64,000 bases of DNA from Chroococcopsis sp964623815 (GCA_964623815.1 CAZUVR010000007.1:1-64000), one strand, 5' to 3'; counted from the first letter of the stretch, positions 34,543-43,432 are shown. Program-made: numbers and translations. The notes: generated by a model from the letters alone, not told the origin.

Positions 34543-34715
34543 GGCAAAAAGTCCCATACTCCATCACGATCTATTTTAATTTGTAATTCTTCTCCCGCAA
34601 ATATATAAACTGTGCCGTCTCGCTCATCAAAACGCAGTAGCTCTATAGAACTATAAAAAGTTGTAAGGTACTGGCATAGTCTAATACAAATTAATCCCTG
34701 TTCGGCTGTTGGCAG
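34539..34715 (-). CDS. Small protein of the DUF6888-like type with a non-AUG start
   Basis: The frame encodes 58 residues: LPTAEQGLICIRLCQYLTTF, then SIELLRFDERDGTVYIFAGEE, ending DGVWDFLP. Family members as I recall them begin MPTxAQ, so the CTG at 34713-34715 sits exactly where ATG is expected; the ATT just before it (34716-34718) is the alternative. AGGGAGG lies 9-12 bp upstream. Its TGA overlaps the ATG of the next gene by the ATGA arrangement, which supports a real coupled gene. Confidence 0.6.
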   Translation of the reverse strand: MPTAEQGLICIRLCQYLTTFYSSIELLRFDERDGTVYIFAGEELQIKIDRDGVWDFLP

Positions 34716-34785
34716 AATATTTTTCCCTCCCTCATAGTGTTATTGTTCAACCAGTGTGACATAAATCCACCTAAGAAGATGTCAA

Positions 34786-34809
34786 AAGCCGCAATCGCAA
34801 TCACGGCTT
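34786..34809 (-). terminator. Terminator of the HtrA-like protease gene
   Basis: On the minus strand AAGCCG and CGGCTT pair around a 12-base loop and are followed by TTTTGA. It starts 8 bp after the protease stop codon. Confidence 0.65.
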
Positions 34810-34817
34810 GACAAAAC

Positions 34818-35966
34818 TTAAGCGTTACTTTCCATCTGGGCGGTAGTGAGAGTAACATCAACTAACTTAGTTCCCCTTTGGATGGTTAGAGCGATATTTT
34901 TGCCCACGCCCGCCGACTCTACCATCGATTGTAGTTGACTACCATCTTTAATCCTTTGATTATTAGCTTTGATAATTACGTCACCCCGGCGCAATCCAGC
35001 CCTTTCTGCGGGAGTATTCGGCAATACTCTCACTACTAATATCCCCTCTACTTCCGGTAATTCTAATATGGAGTTGGGATCTTGATTATTCTCCCTGGCT
35101 ATCTCGGGAGTAATATTCACCATCTGCACCCCGATATAGGGATGGGCGACTCTTTTACCGGCGGCTAAAGTGTCTTCTAAGGCTTTGGCGCGATTGATGG
35201 GGATAGCGAAGCCGATACCCATAGCGTCAGCGCGGATGGCCGTGTTGATACCGATAACTTCACCCCTGGCGTTGAGCAGAGGGCCGCCAGAATTACCTGG
35301 GTTGATGGCCGCGTCGGTTTGAATGAAATCTATCCGTTTATCAGGGATACCAGCTTTCGCCGCCGAGCGTCCGATCGTGCTGACTATACCTAATGTTACC
35401 GTATTATCGAGGCCGATCGGATTCCCTACCGCGATCGCCCAATCACCGACTTGAATATCTGAGGAATCTCCCAGAAGTGCAACCGGTAAGTTTTCCCCTT
35501 GAGGATTGATTTTCACTACCGCTAAATCCGTTACTTCATCGCTACCCCTAACTTCTCCATTAAAGACGCGCCCATCTTTAAGAGTGATGGTAACTTTATC
35601 GGCTTTACTAACTACGTGAGCGTTAGTTAAAATCACTCCACTCTTATCGATAATAAAGCCAGAACCCTGCCCCGTCACTCTCTGCTCGGTGGGAAATTGG
35701 GAGCGGAATTGATTACCGAAGAAATCGCGGAAGAAGGGATCATCGAATAAGGGATCAAAACGCCGATTGATTACCGCTTCCGTGTCGATTCTCACTACAG
35801 CGGGCCCAGTTTTATTGACTGCGGCCGCCACAAAACTATCTGCAGTTATATTTACTGGTACTTTTGCTTGTATATCAGCCGAAGCGGGTAAGACAGCACA
35901 GCTCATCCACAAAGATAGGATGAGGACGAGCGCATAAATACTTCTCTTTACTTTCAACAACTTCAT
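34818..35966 (-). CDS. HtrA/DegP-type serine protease (Hho family) with PDZ domain
   Basis: This is a 382-residue periplasmic or lumenal quality-control protease. It has a signal peptide (residues 1-30, hydrophobic core LVLILSLWMSCAVLPA), a trypsin-like domain with the triad H117 (LTNAHVV), D147 (VTDLAVV) and S226 (NPGNSGGP), and one PDZ domain from about residue 275 (YIGVQMVN, ERAGLRRGDVIIKANN). Cyanobacteria carry three such proteases, HtrA, HhoA and HhoB; which one this is cannot be settled here. It is divergent from the peroxiredoxin gene. Confidence 0.9.
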   Translation of the reverse strand: MKLLKVKRSIYALVLILSLWMSCAVLPASADIQAKVPVNITADSFVAAAVNKTGPAVVRIDTEAVINRRFDPLFDDPFFRDFFGNQFRSQFPTEQRVTGQGSGFIIDKSGVILTNAHVVSKADKVTITLKDGRVFNGEVRGSDEVTDLAVVKINPQGENLPVALLGDSSDIQVGDWAIAVGNPIGLDNTVTLGIVSTIGRSAAKAGIPDKRIDFIQTDAAINPGNSGGPLLNARGEVIGINTAIRADAMGIGFAIPINRAKALEDTLAAGKRVAHPYIGVQMVNITPEIARENNQDPNSILELPEVEGILVVRVLPNTPAERAGLRRGDVIIKANNQRIKDGSQLQSMVESAGVGKNIALTIQRGTKLVDVTLTTAQMESNA

Positions 35967-36040
35967 AGAGCGGCATAATCTTTACTACTATTGTCATGCT
36001 AACAATTCTGTTATGCGCGTGCGTACCGAACAGTTTACAT

Positions 36041-36074
36041 CGGGAATCGGGAGTCGGCAGTCGGGAGTCGGGGG
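36041..36074. repeat. Heptamer repeat between HtrA and peroxiredoxin genes
   Basis: CGGGAAT, CGGGAGT, CGGCAGT, CGGGAGT and CGGGGG follow each other as one arm with no inverted partner. It lies in the transcribed or promoter region ahead of the peroxiredoxin gene. Confidence 0.8.
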
Positions 36075-36166
36075 AAAAACTATTAATAGACGAGATTTAC
36101 AAGCGAGTGAATGTACTCGGAAGATGTAAGATCGGAGTTGTTAACTTATGTAAAGGGATAAACAAA

Positions 36167-36601
36167 ATGGCTCTAGCAGTTGGCACAACCGCCCCAGACT
36201 TTACTACTACGAATGATGAGGGTAAAACCGTTTCTCTGTCGGATTTTAAAGGTAAAGTAGTCGTTATGTACTTTTATCCCAAGGATGACACTCCGGGCTG
36301 TACGAAACAGGCTCAAAGTTTCCGTGACAACTATCAGGAATATCAAAATAAGGATATGGTGGTCTTAGGGGTGAGCATGGATGACGAAGCTTCCCACAAA
36401 ATGTTTAAAGAGAAATACGGCTTACCTTTCCAACTTCTAGTAGATAAGGGCGGCGCGATTACCAAAGCCTACGATGTAGAAGGCGGCGGTTACGCCAAGC
36501 GCGTTACCTATATCATCGACGGCGAAGGTAAAATCACCCACGTCGATGCCTCGGTAAATACTTCCACCCACGCCCAAGACATATTACAAGTGGTTGGTTA
36601 A
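36167..36601 (+). CDS. PrxQ/Bcp-type peroxiredoxin
   Basis: This 144-residue thiol peroxidase reduces peroxides with electrons from thioredoxin. It has ALAVGTTAPDFTTTNDEGKT, YFYPKDDTPGCTKQAQSF with the peroxidatic cysteine in PGCT, and VTYIIDGEGKITHV. The second cysteine usually found five residues later (PGCTxxAC) is replaced by glutamine, so it should act as a one-Cys type or use a different resolving thiol. A longer frame from 35996 runs through the heptamer repeat; ATG 36167 matches the family start. Confidence 0.9.
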   Translation: MALAVGTTAPDFTTTNDEGKTVSLSDFKGKVVVMYFYPKDDTPGCTKQAQSFRDNYQEYQNKDMVVLGVSMDDEASHKMFKEKYGLPFQLLVDKGGAITKAYDVEGGGYAKRVTYIIDGEGKITHVDASVNTSTHAQDILQVVG

Positions 36602-36707
36602 TCTAACGATTATCAGCTAAATCAGATAGATTTTTATGAATCTGTCTCATTGAATCGGGGTAATAGCTGCTAAGCCTGTTGCTAACTGATATGGCCGACT
36701 TAGACAG

Positions 36708-36842
36708 CTATTCCCCCTCTATTAACTTCCTTACCGAAATTTCGAGTTCGGGCAAGTAAATATCCACAGCCGTCCAAACTCGCTCTAAATCAATTCCGCC
36801 CAAGTAATCATGAACTAAAATATTGCGGAAACCCCCCATCAT
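36708..36842 (-). pseudogene. C-terminal remnant of a HepT-like (DUF86) toxin
   Basis: The minus strand directly after dnaE-C reads MMGGFRNILVHDYLGGIDLE, then RVWTAVDIYLPELEISV, and stops at 36708. RNILVHDY is the RX4HXY motif of HepT/DUF86 toxins (HEPN ribonucleases), and the following leucine/valine pattern fits their last helix. The first two-thirds of the gene and the MNT antitoxin are missing, so it is a relic. Confidence 0.6.
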
Positions 36843-36845
36843 CTG

Positions 36846-38195
36846 TTAATTAACTACAACCGGCTTCACATAAGCGTTAAAGCCCGCACTCTGTAGAGAT
36901 TCCGTAGCCGAATCCGCATCCTGTACCCAGTAACTCTGTCCGAGGCGCACGAATTGGCGGGTGTTGCCCGTATGAATTACGGCGATGACGGGCACTAAAG
37001 ATTGAACTTTCTCGCCCGAATGTTCTTGCAGGATGCCCCTGAGATTATTCTGTTTAATACGATCGATCGCTACTTCCTCCGATAACTCGATCATAATTAA
37101 TTTAAGATTATCCACTAATTCCGCATCTTTAACGATCAACTGTCCCTCATCCCTATCTTTCCGTTTATCCACCCTACCCCAAACCATCAACTGTGCTTCT
37201 TCTATCAACAGAGGTTGTATCTTCGGATAGACATCGCTGAAAACCACCGCCTCAGCTTGTCCGGTAGCATCTTCTATAGACAAAAAAGCCATCGGTTTGC
37301 CTTCTTGAGTGACGATTTTCTTGACGGCAGTGACGGCGACTATGGCACTGACTTGTTTTTTTAGATATTCTTCCAGTTGCCCTATATTAACAGGAGAAAG
37401 TAATTTAGCTGCCCGATGAACGGCTGTTAATGGATGTTCCGACACATAAAATCCCAAATGTTCTTTCTCTAGTTTAAGTTTTTCCTGTATGGAATAATCA
37501 GGAACTTTAGGAGATTTAGGCTCTTGGTCGAACTCCGATTCATCTGAATCCCCGCTGAGATGATTGCCGACGAAATCAAAAAGATTCATTTGGCCGCTTT
37601 CTTTTTCCTTAGTCCGTTTATGGGCCCAAGCTATAGTTAATTTTAGGTCATTGATGAGCTGACGGCGATTCGGTTCTATACTATCGAAAGCCCCCGCATA
37701 AATCAAAGTTTCTAAAGCCCTTTCATTGACGGTACGTAAATTAACGCGCAAGCAAAAATCTCCTAGGGATTTAAACGCACCTCCAGCCTCTTCTCTGGCT
37801 TTAATGATAATATCGATCGCGTTCTCTCCCAAGTTCCTCACCGCCGACAAACCGAAGAGTATAGTCTCTTTTAGAGGGGAAAAATGTTTTTGAGAACGAT
37901 TGATGTCAGGGGGGAGAACTTGTATACCCATTTTCTGACAGTTTTCTCGATACTTTTCTACCTTCTCTTGATTGTCGCTACTAGCGCTGAGTAAGGCTGT
38001 CATGTACTCGACTGGATAATTTGCTTTTAAATAAGCAGTTTGATAGGTAACGTAGGCGTAGGCGGTGGAGTGGGATTTATTGAAACAATTAGAAGCCACT
38101 AAACCATTAGCCAAAAGGAAATTATGATCTACGGCGACACCGAGATCATAAACTTTGCCTTTACCTAAAGATTTTTTGGAGATGATTTTCACCAT
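36846..38195 (-). CDS. dnaE: DNA polymerase III alpha subunit, C-terminal part, with split intein
   Basis: The first 36 residues (38195-38088) are the C-terminal half of the split DnaE intein: MVKIISKKSLGKGKVYDLGV, then DHNFLLANGLVASN. They are followed by the C-extein CFNKSHSTAYAYVTYQTAYL. Asn36 and Cys+1 are present, so protein trans-splicing with DnaE-N (elsewhere) should give full replicative polymerase. The extein holds the rest of the polymerase tail, with an OB-fold (VSAIVAVTAVKKIVTQEGKPMAFLSIED). The total of 449 residues fits the cyanobacterial dnaE-C gene. Confidence 0.97.
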   Translation of the reverse strand: MVKIISKKSLGKGKVYDLGVAVDHNFLLANGLVASNCFNKSHSTAYAYVTYQTAYLKANYPVEYMTALLSASSDNQEKVEKYRENCQKMGIQVLPPDINRSQKHFSPLKETILFGLSAVRNLGENAIDIIIKAREEAGGAFKSLGDFCLRVNLRTVNERALETLIYAGAFDSIEPNRRQLINDLKLTIAWAHKRTKEKESGQMNLFDFVGNHLSGDSDESEFDQEPKSPKVPDYSIQEKLKLEKEHLGFYVSEHPLTAVHRAAKLLSPVNIGQLEEYLKKQVSAIVAVTAVKKIVTQEGKPMAFLSIEDATGQAEAVVFSDVYPKIQPLLIEEAQLMVWGRVDKRKDRDEGQLIVKDAELVDNLKLIMIELSEEVAIDRIKQNNLRGILQEHSGEKVQSLVPVIAVIHTGNTRQFVRLGQSYWVQDADSATESLQSAGFNAYVKPVVVN

Positions 38196-38199
38196 ATAC

Positions 38200-38300
38200 G
38201 GGGGAGTTGGGAGTTAAGAGTTGGGAGTCGGGAGTTGGGAGTTGGGAGTCGGGAGTAATCCCTAATTCCTAACCCCCAATCCCTAATTCCTATTCCCAAT
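38200..38300. repeat. Two-armed heptamer element between dnaE-C and pepA
   Basis: About eight G-rich units of the GGGAGTT/GGGAGTC type (38200-38256) face C-rich units of the CCCTAATT/CCTAACCC type (38259-38300). It fills nearly the whole spacer between two minus-strand genes and can form a long hairpin. Confidence 0.8.
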
Positions 38301-38301
38301 T

Positions 38302-39783
38302 TTAAAAGACGATTTCTTGACTGGTAATCCAATTGACTAAAGTTCTTACTGGGAAACCGGTAGCACCAGTGTTGTTTATTCCCCCTTCTTTTTCCGTCCA
38401 TACCGGGCCCGCTATATCTAAGTGCGCCCAGGGAGTATCCTTAATGAACTGTTTCAGGAAGAGGGCGGCGGTGATAGAACCTCCGGCGCGGGGGCCGGTA
38501 TTTTTCATATCCGCAATCGAAGACTTTAAGCCGTCGAAGTATTTATCTTCCATCGGCATCGGCCAGAATTTCTCACCGGCTAACTCGGCGGCGTTTTGTA
38601 TCTGATGGGTGAGAGTTTCGTGATTGCTCCATAAACCCGCTATATCGTCGCCCAAAGCTACTATACAGGCTCCGGTGAGGGTGGCTAGATCTACAATGGC
38701 TTCTACCCCCAATTTTTCGGCGAATACGAGAGCATCGGCGAGGGTTAGTCTGCCTTCCGCGTCGGTGTTGTTAATCTCGATCGTTTTCCCGTTGGAAGCA
38801 ACTAGAATATCACCGGGGTGCATGGCCCGCCCGCTGATCATATTTTCCGTGGCGGCACAGATAAAATGTACTTCTACATTGGGCTTGAGCTGTCCGATAA
38901 CCTTAGCCGCGCCGAGGGTAGCCGCACCCCCACCCATATCCATCTTCATCGTCTCGATACCGCCGGCCACCTTTAAATTTAACCCGCCAGAATCAAATGT
39001 CAGGCTCTTGCCCACTATGGCCACTTTTCTCGCTGGTGTGCCTTCTGGTTTGTAGGTAAGGTGGATGAATTGGGGGGGTAAATCGGAAGCTTTAGCCACG
39101 CCTAAAAAAGCTCCCATCCCGTGAGCCTCGCATTCTTCCTGTCCGAGAACTTCTATTTCTAACCCGTATTCCGAGGCTATTTCTTTAGCCTTTTCCGCCA
39201 TCGTGACAGGAGTAACGGTATTCGCTGGGGAGTTAACTAACTCTCGGGCGAGGATAACGCCAGAACAAATAGTCTGCGCCACTTTGATCGCTTGCGCTTC
39301 CTCGCCCAGCCCTAATATTTCTACGTTTTGCAGTTTGATACCATTACTATCCGGCTCCGATTTGAAGCGCGTATCTTGATGCAGTGTCAAAATCACGGCT
39401 TCGGTGATAACTCCAGCCGTAGCCGAGGAGGTATCGACAACGGGTAAGGATATAGCTAGAGTTTGGCTTTTCTGTGCTTTTGCCGAGCGAGCTATGGAGG
39501 CGGCTGCGGTGCGGATGGTGTTTAGATTCACCTCTTCCGCTTTGCCTAAACCCACTAAAATCAATTTTCGTACATGTGTATTAACGCCAACTCGTGTGAC
39601 TGCGCTCGCGCCGACTTTTCCAGTGAATTCGGATTCCGTGATTAATTCTTGTATTATGCCTGAGAGTTTCTCATTGAGCTGAGCTAATTCTCCAGTAATC
39701 TCTACTTGGTTTTCATATAAGCCGAGGGCTAAAGTGTCTCCCGTCCATTCTAACAATGAGGTGTCGATCGATCGAATATCCAT
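38302..39783 (-). CDS. pepA: Leucyl aminopeptidase
   Basis: This is a 493-residue M17 metallopeptidase that releases N-terminal residues from peptides. The C-terminal catalytic half has VGKSLTFDSGGLNLK, MKMDMGGGAATLGA and NTDAEGRLTLADAL, which together supply the two-zinc site and the conserved arginine. The N-terminal half is the usual regulatory domain. The length is typical and all metal ligands are present. Confidence 0.95.
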   Translation of the reverse strand: MDIRSIDTSLLEWTGDTLALGLYENQVEITGELAQLNEKLSGIIQELITESEFTGKVGASAVTRVGVNTHVRKLILVGLGKAEEVNLNTIRTAAASIARSAKAQKSQTLAISLPVVDTSSATAGVITEAVILTLHQDTRFKSEPDSNGIKLQNVEILGLGEEAQAIKVAQTICSGVILARELVNSPANTVTPVTMAEKAKEIASEYGLEIEVLGQEECEAHGMGAFLGVAKASDLPPQFIHLTYKPEGTPARKVAIVGKSLTFDSGGLNLKVAGGIETMKMDMGGGAATLGAAKVIGQLKPNVEVHFICAATENMISGRAMHPGDILVASNGKTIEINNTDAEGRLTLADALVFAEKLGVEAIVDLATLTGACIVALGDDIAGLWSNHETLTHQIQNAAELAGEKFWPMPMEDKYFDGLKSSIADMKNTGPRAGGSITAALFLKQFIKDTPWAHLDIAGPVWTEKEGGINNTGATGFPVRTLVNWITSQEIVF

Positions 39784-39831
39784 TCTGTCCGTCTAAAATA
39801 ATCAAAGCCTAGTTTTAGCATAGCCTAAGAA

Positions 39832-40521
39832 TCAGACGGCGAGCATCAAATCCACGATCGGCTGATTGGTCAAACAGCGCCAGTAGCAGGCGTATAAATC
39901 TGGTTTCTGTACCCTTAAAGAAGCGATCGCTGGAGTTGCGGGGAAAGGCCAGAGACGATCGAAGATAATTTCTTTCCCCGCCAATCCGAACTGAAGTAAG
40001 TATACTGAAGGTGGGGCTGCTAAATTCTCCAATAATTGATAACCGAGATAATAAAGAGTATCTTTTATATCGTTGCTGATTTCTGCCGGTTGGGCGTAAG
40101 AATTGGGAATCATTCCCTCACCGATGACTTCGCCATAAAGAGTCCCTTTTTTCGTCAGCACTATGGGCAACCATAAATCTCCCAACCAGGATTCACCGAG
40201 AGTAGTTTTATACTTTAAATTCTCCTCTACCCAGACCCGTCTTTCTTCAACATTTTTACACTTTTGATAGATGTCTTTTGCTGGGAAATCGAGCCAGTGG
40301 GGTAATTGTATAGTTAGAGGGCACCAGATAGTGTTTTGTTTGCTTGTTTTCAAAGTATCAGCCTTCGACCACAGACAAGCGGCAGACATAACCTCAATGG
40401 ATACGGATGAAGGAATAGCCTCTTTCAGTGCGTTAACCATTCTTTCTGTAACGGGTAATAATTTCGAGATTTTCCCCCCGTTACGTACATCGGCATTAAC
40501 AATAATTAAAACTTTGTCCAT
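39832..40521 (-). CDS. Conserved-looking cyanobacterial protein of unknown function
   Basis: This 229-residue soluble protein starts MDKVLIIVNADVRNGGKISK. I recognise no named domain. It has a tryptophan-rich centre (EERRVWVEENLKYKTTLGES, WLGDLWLPIVL) and a C-terminal hydrophobic/aromatic part (AAPPSVYLLQFGLAGKEIIF, DRLWPFPATPAIASL). There is no signal peptide or membrane helix. The frame is long and uninterrupted, and its codon use is like that of its neighbours, so it is probably real. It is divergent from rpe. Confidence 0.75.
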   Translation of the reverse strand: MDKVLIIVNADVRNGGKISKLLPVTERMVNALKEAIPSSVSIEVMSAACLWSKADTLKTSKQNTIWCPLTIQLPHWLDFPAKDIYQKCKNVEERRVWVEENLKYKTTLGESWLGDLWLPIVLTKKGTLYGEVIGEGMIPNSYAQPAEISNDIKDTLYYLGYQLLENLAAPPSVYLLQFGLAGKEIIFDRLWPFPATPAIASLRVQKPDLYACYWRCLTNQPIVDLMLAV

Positions 40522-40723
40522 TTGTTCTCAATTGATTTAGGGGCTAGTATATCCAGACAGGGGCAAATTTCACTATCAAGGCTTGAGGCAATTTTAGGCA
40601 ATGGTGAAGTTTTTGGCAACTTCTATATTAATCTATCTAAGTCAGGTTGGAAAAATGTATCTCTCGCCAAATTCTGTTAAGATTGTTACGAAAAACCAGC
40701 CCTTGAAAATCAAATACTTAACC

Positions 40724-41425
40724 ATGACTCAACCCGATCGCACTAAGCCCATAGTTATAGCCCCCTCGATACTTTCCGCCGATTTCAGCCGTCTTGGTGC
40801 CGACATAGAAGCTGTTGATAAAGCCGGTGCCGATTGGATTCACGTCGATGTGATGGATGGTCGTTTTGTTCCTAATATTACCATCGGCCCGCTGATCGTT
40901 TCCGCCATTCGTCCCTATACTAAAAAGCCTTTAGACGTTCATTTGATGATCGTTGAACCTGAGAAGTACGTGGCTGATTTTGCTAAAGCTGGTGCCGATA
41001 TTATCTCCGTACACGCCGAGCATAACGCATCTCCCCACTTACATCGTACCTTAGCCCAGATCCGGGAATTAGGCAAACAGGCAGGTGTGGTTCTCAATCC
41101 CTCCACTCCTTTAGAGTTGATCGAGTACGTTTTACATCTGTGTGATTTAGTGCTGATTATGAGCGTTAACCCCGGTTTCGGAGGCCAGAGCTTCATTCCC
41201 GAAGTAGTGCCCAAAATCCGCAAGTTGAGACAAATATGCGATGAGAAAGGTTTAGATCCCTGGATTGAAGTTGATGGCGGTTTAAAACCGGCTAATACTT
41301 GGCAAGTTCTCGAAGCTGGCGCGAATGCGATCGTAGCGGGTTCTGCTGTCTTCAACGCGCCCGATTACGCCGCCGCCATCGAGGGTATCCGCAACAGTAA
41401 ACGTCCTCAATTGGTTACTGCTTAG
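40724..41425 (+). CDS. rpe: Ribulose-phosphate 3-epimerase
   Basis: Rpe interconverts ribulose-5-phosphate and xylulose-5-phosphate in the Calvin and pentose phosphate cycles. The 233-residue (beta/alpha)8 protein has IAPSILSADFSRLG, DWIHVDVMDGRFVPNITIGP with metal-binding His and Asp, VHLMIVEP, MSVNPGFGGQSF and EVDGGLKPAN. A longer frame from 40601 exists, but ATG 40724 gives the family start. Confidence 0.95.
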   Translation: MTQPDRTKPIVIAPSILSADFSRLGADIEAVDKAGADWIHVDVMDGRFVPNITIGPLIVSAIRPYTKKPLDVHLMIVEPEKYVADFAKAGADIISVHAEHNASPHLHRTLAQIRELGKQAGVVLNPSTPLELIEYVLHLCDLVLIMSVNPGFGGQSFIPEVVPKIRKLRQICDEKGLDPWIEVDGGLKPANTWQVLEAGANAIVAGSAVFNAPDYAAAIEGIRNSKRPQLVTA

Positions 41426-41431
41426 AGTTGA

Positions 41432-41510
41432 GAATCGGGAGTTGGGAATCGGGAGTTGGGATAAGCACTAATTCTTAACCCCTAACCCCTACTTCCTAAA
41501 CCCACTCCCT
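41432..41510. repeat. Two-armed heptamer element between rpe and nirA
   Basis: GGGAGTTGGGAATCGGGAGT-type units (41432-41460) are followed by CCCCTAA/CCCCTACT units (41467-41510). The arms are complementary and end the rpe transcript, by inference. Confidence 0.75.
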
Positions 41511-41558
41511 ATTTAAACGCATTACCACAATGTCGAAATCGCATAGCTTAGGTAGTTT

Positions 41559-41574
41559 TGTTACAAAAATTACA
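41559..41574 (+). promoter_or_regulatory. NtcA-like binding site upstream of nirA
   Basis: TGTT-ACAAAAAT-TACA matches the NtcA consensus TGTA-N8-TACA with one mismatch, 129 bp before nirA. NtcA activates nitrate-assimilation genes in cyanobacteria. A -10 candidate, TTAAAT, lies roughly 23 bp downstream. Confidence 0.5.
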
Positions 41575-41702
41575 AAATGCACTGGGTTAAAAAGAATTAA
41601 ATGGCTGTATCAAAAAGCTTAATTGCGTTAAATACTAAGGGATTTAGCCATTAAATGAACTCATAGAATTAACCCGAACCAACTACCTGAAGGAGGACGA
41701 CA

Positions 41703-43238
41703 GTGGTACAAGCGCCGCAAAGAGAAGAAACGGTCAATAAATTTGAGAAATTGAAAGCGGAAAAAGATGGGCTAAAAATCAAAGAAGAATTAGACTATTT
41801 CGCTCGCATTGGTTGGGAAGCGATGGATAAAACCGATTTAGAGCATCGCTTGAAATGGGTAGGTGTATTCTATCGCCCCGTAACCCCAGGTAAATTCATG
41901 ATGCGTTTGCGTATACCTAACGGCATCCTAACGAGCGCCGCAGTGAGAGTATTGGGCGACGTGATACAGCGTTACGGAGACGACGGTAGCGCCGACATTA
42001 CCACCAGGCAAAATATACAATTGCGGGGGATTCGTTTAGAAGATATTCCCGCTATTTTTGAACAATTGCGATCGGTGGGACTAACTTCGGTACAATCGGG
42101 GATGGACAACGTGCGCAATATCACTGGCTCACCGATGGCGGGCCTCGATGGGGACGAATTGATCGATACCCGGATACTAGTGCAGAAAGTTCAAGATATG
42201 GTGACGGGTTACGGAGAGGGTAATGCGGAATTTACCAATCTACCCCGAAAGTTTAACATAGCGATCGAGGGCGGTAGAGATAACTCGGTTCACGCGGAAA
42301 TCAACGATGTGGCTTTCGTACCCGCCTATAAAGATGGTGAGTTAGGTTTTAACGTTGTAGTTGGGGGCTTTTTCTCCGCTAAACGCTGTGAAGCCGCTAT
42401 ACCGATGAATGTATGGGTGCGGCCAGATGACGAAGTTGTAAATTTATGCCGGGCGATTTTAGAAGTATATAGGGATCATGGATTGAGAGCCAATCGTCAG
42501 AAAGCCCGTTTGATGTGGCTCATCGATGAATGGGGAATAGATAAATTCCGTACTGAAGTGGAATCTCAATTAGGCTATTCTCTCCGCAGTGCCGCCGATA
42601 AGGACGAGTTAGACTGGGAGAAGAGAAATCACATCGGTGTCTACCCGCAAAAACAGCCTGGGATGAGTTACGTCGGGTTGCAAGTTCCAGTAGGACGTTT
42701 GTATGCTCAAGATATGTTCGACCTAGCCCGTATCGCGGAAACCTACGGAAGCGGAGAGATTCGTCTGACGGTAGAGCAGAATGCTATTATTCCTAACGTA
42801 GCTGATGAGTTATTATCAATTTTATTAGAAGAACCCTTGTTAAGAAAGTTCTCTATCAATCCCCATCCTTTAGAAAAATCTCTAGTATCCTGTACTGGGG
42901 CGCAGTTTTGTAATTTTGCCCTGATTGAAACTAAAAACCGGGCGACGAGTTTGATAAGAGAGTTAAGTCAAGAGTTAGATATTCCAGATACGGTGCGGAT
43001 TCATTGGACTGGTTGCCCTAATTCCTGCGGACAACCGCAAGTTGCCGATATTGGTTTAATGGGGACGAAAACTCGAAAAGATGGTAAAACTGTCGAAGGT
43101 GTAGATCTTTATATGGGCGGCAAGGTAGGAAAGGATGCTCACTTAGGTACTTGTATACAGAAGGGTATCCCCTGTGATGATTTAAAACCTCTACTAAAAG
43201 ATATTTTGATCCGTCAATTCGGAGCGGTAGAGAAGTAG
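41703..43238 (+). CDS. nirA: Ferredoxin-nitrite reductase
   Basis: NirA reduces nitrite to ammonium with electrons from ferredoxin. The 511-residue protein has the two-fold sulfite/nitrite reductase layout with DITTRQNIQLRGI and the [4Fe-4S]/siroheme ligands CTGAQFC (C-x5-C) and GCPNSCG (C-x3-C). It starts at GTG 41703 after GGAGG at 41692-41696. The nitrate transporter and nitrate reductase genes that usually follow are absent; a toxin-antitoxin pair and relic DNA lie downstream instead. Confidence 0.95.
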   Translation: MVQAPQREETVNKFEKLKAEKDGLKIKEELDYFARIGWEAMDKTDLEHRLKWVGVFYRPVTPGKFMMRLRIPNGILTSAAVRVLGDVIQRYGDDGSADITTRQNIQLRGIRLEDIPAIFEQLRSVGLTSVQSGMDNVRNITGSPMAGLDGDELIDTRILVQKVQDMVTGYGEGNAEFTNLPRKFNIAIEGGRDNSVHAEINDVAFVPAYKDGELGFNVVVGGFFSAKRCEAAIPMNVWVRPDDEVVNLCRAILEVYRDHGLRANRQKARLMWLIDEWGIDKFRTEVESQLGYSLRSAADKDELDWEKRNHIGVYPQKQPGMSYVGLQVPVGRLYAQDMFDLARIAETYGSGEIRLTVEQNAIIPNVADELLSILLEEPLLRKFSINPHPLEKSLVSCTGAQFCNFALIETKNRATSLIRELSQELDIPDTVRIHWTGCPNSCGQPQVADIGLMGTKTRKDGKTVEGVDLYMGGKVGKDAHLGTCIQKGIPCDDLKPLLKDILIRQFGAVEK

Positions 43239-43247
43239 GGAATAAAG

Positions 43248-43282
43248 AGTCGGGAGTCGGAAAATCAACTCTCGACTTTTTC
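43248..43282 (+). terminator. Terminator of nirA built from a heptamer element
   Basis: AGTCGGGAGT (43248-43257) pairs with ACTCTCGACT (43268-43277) with one wobble, followed by TTTTCTTT. It shows a heptamer repeat acting as the stem of a terminator. Confidence 0.75.
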
Positions 43283-43432
43283 TTTCATTTATATCAATTG
43301 GAGCCGATAAAAGAGGTATAAGTATTTTGACAGAATTACGGGAGTAGTTTCGCTCCAAGTAGAATCAACATAGAGGGCATTCAATCATGTCTTGCGTGTT
43401 AAATTTTGGGTCATTTTTAATTGGTTAGAAAA

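Noticed and set aside
36624..36647. AGATAGATT/AATCTGTCT stem after the peroxiredoxin gene as a terminator
   Set aside because: AT-rich, one wobble and no T run; too weak to list as a feature.
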